Assembly: GCA_046733635.1 (NCBI GenBank)
Contig: JBKPPO010000053.1
Coordinates: 1 to 24,005, forward strand
Source of the DNA: CADEED01 sp046733635
GTDB taxonomy: Bacteria > Pseudomonadota > Gammaproteobacteria > Steroidobacterales > Steroidobacteraceae
Reading direction: 5' to 3'
DNA length: 24,005 nucleotides
The translations under genes were made by a program, and so were the position numbers. A model generated the notes under the pieces. The model saw nothing but the letters and a program-made list of their open reading frames with translations, made no database searches and had not been told where the DNA came from. Numbering within the stretch: position 1 is the first letter of the stretch; every line of letters begins with the position of its first letter. This document shows, one piece after another, positions 23,983 through 24,005 of the stretch.

Positions 23983-24005
23983 CTGTCTCTTATACACATC
24001 TCCGA
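23983..24005. other. Nextera/Tn5 transposase adapter at contig end
   Basis: CTGTCTCTTATACACATCT at 23983-24001 is the Tn5 mosaic end used in Nextera libraries, followed by CCGA, the start of the standard read-2 adapter tail. It is not genomic. Read on the minus strand it encodes MCIRDR, a peptide signature of adapter-contaminated protein entries. It marks a contig edge. Confidence 0.98.

Noticed and set aside
23661..23999. Minus-strand ORF beginning MCIRDRP
   Set aside because: Its start codon and first residues are translated adapter, and the frame differs from the genuine DUF748 frame.
1..24005. tRNA, rRNA, CRISPR, prophage or insertion sequence
   Set aside because: None recognised by eye on either strand; a dedicated covariance-model and repeat scan was not possible.

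Overview
The window looks like chromosomal DNA of a high-GC gammaproteobacterium. The left 11 kb carries the conserved gammaproteobacterial order nnr-tsaE-amiB-mutL-miaA-hfq-hflX-hflK-hflC-purA. The right half has an otsB-GH15-otsA trehalose cluster and a TonB receptor/tryptophan-halogenase locus. That mix suggests the Steroidobacteraceae/Nevskiales/Xanthomonadales neighbourhood; the lineage is inferred from gene content, not measured.

Layout. Positions 1-10980 (+ strand) hold the housekeeping superoperon: metabolite repair (nnr, 5'-truncated by the window edge), tRNA modification (tsaE, miaA), cell-wall hydrolysis (amiB), mismatch repair (mutL), RNA chaperone (hfq), ribosome-rescue GTPase (hflX), FtsH modulators (hflK/hflC) and purine synthesis (purA). 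Genes are tightly packed, with ATGA or TGATG overlaps at several junctions. A 93-bp imperfect palindrome separates amiB from mutL. Internal promoters are plausible for hfq and hflK. Positions 11107-15088 (+) hold a three-gene trehalose operon joined by 4-bp overlaps: trehalose-phosphate phosphatase, a GH15 glucosidase/trehalase, and trehalose-phosphate synthase. A small Lys-rich DUF6496-type protein follows (15194-15439).

Positions 15440-23982 are transcribed leftward (- strand). In transcription order they hold a DUF748/AsmA-like envelope protein cut by the contig end, an Oar-type TonB-dependent receptor broken by one frameshift, a flavin-dependent tryptophan-halogenase homologue with its catalytic Lys and Glu, and a lipoprotein resembling GH144 beta-glucanases whose start codon overlaps the halogenase stop. 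The last three look like a glycan uptake/processing locus with an embedded halogenase. This is the best candidate for under-described biology here.

The last 23 bases (23983-24005) are Nextera/Tn5 sequencing adapter, not genome. The right edge is therefore a true contig end, and any protein model starting there is chimeric. I saw no tRNA, rRNA, CRISPR array, insertion sequence or convincing rho-independent terminator, and no gene-free stretch longer than 300 bases.
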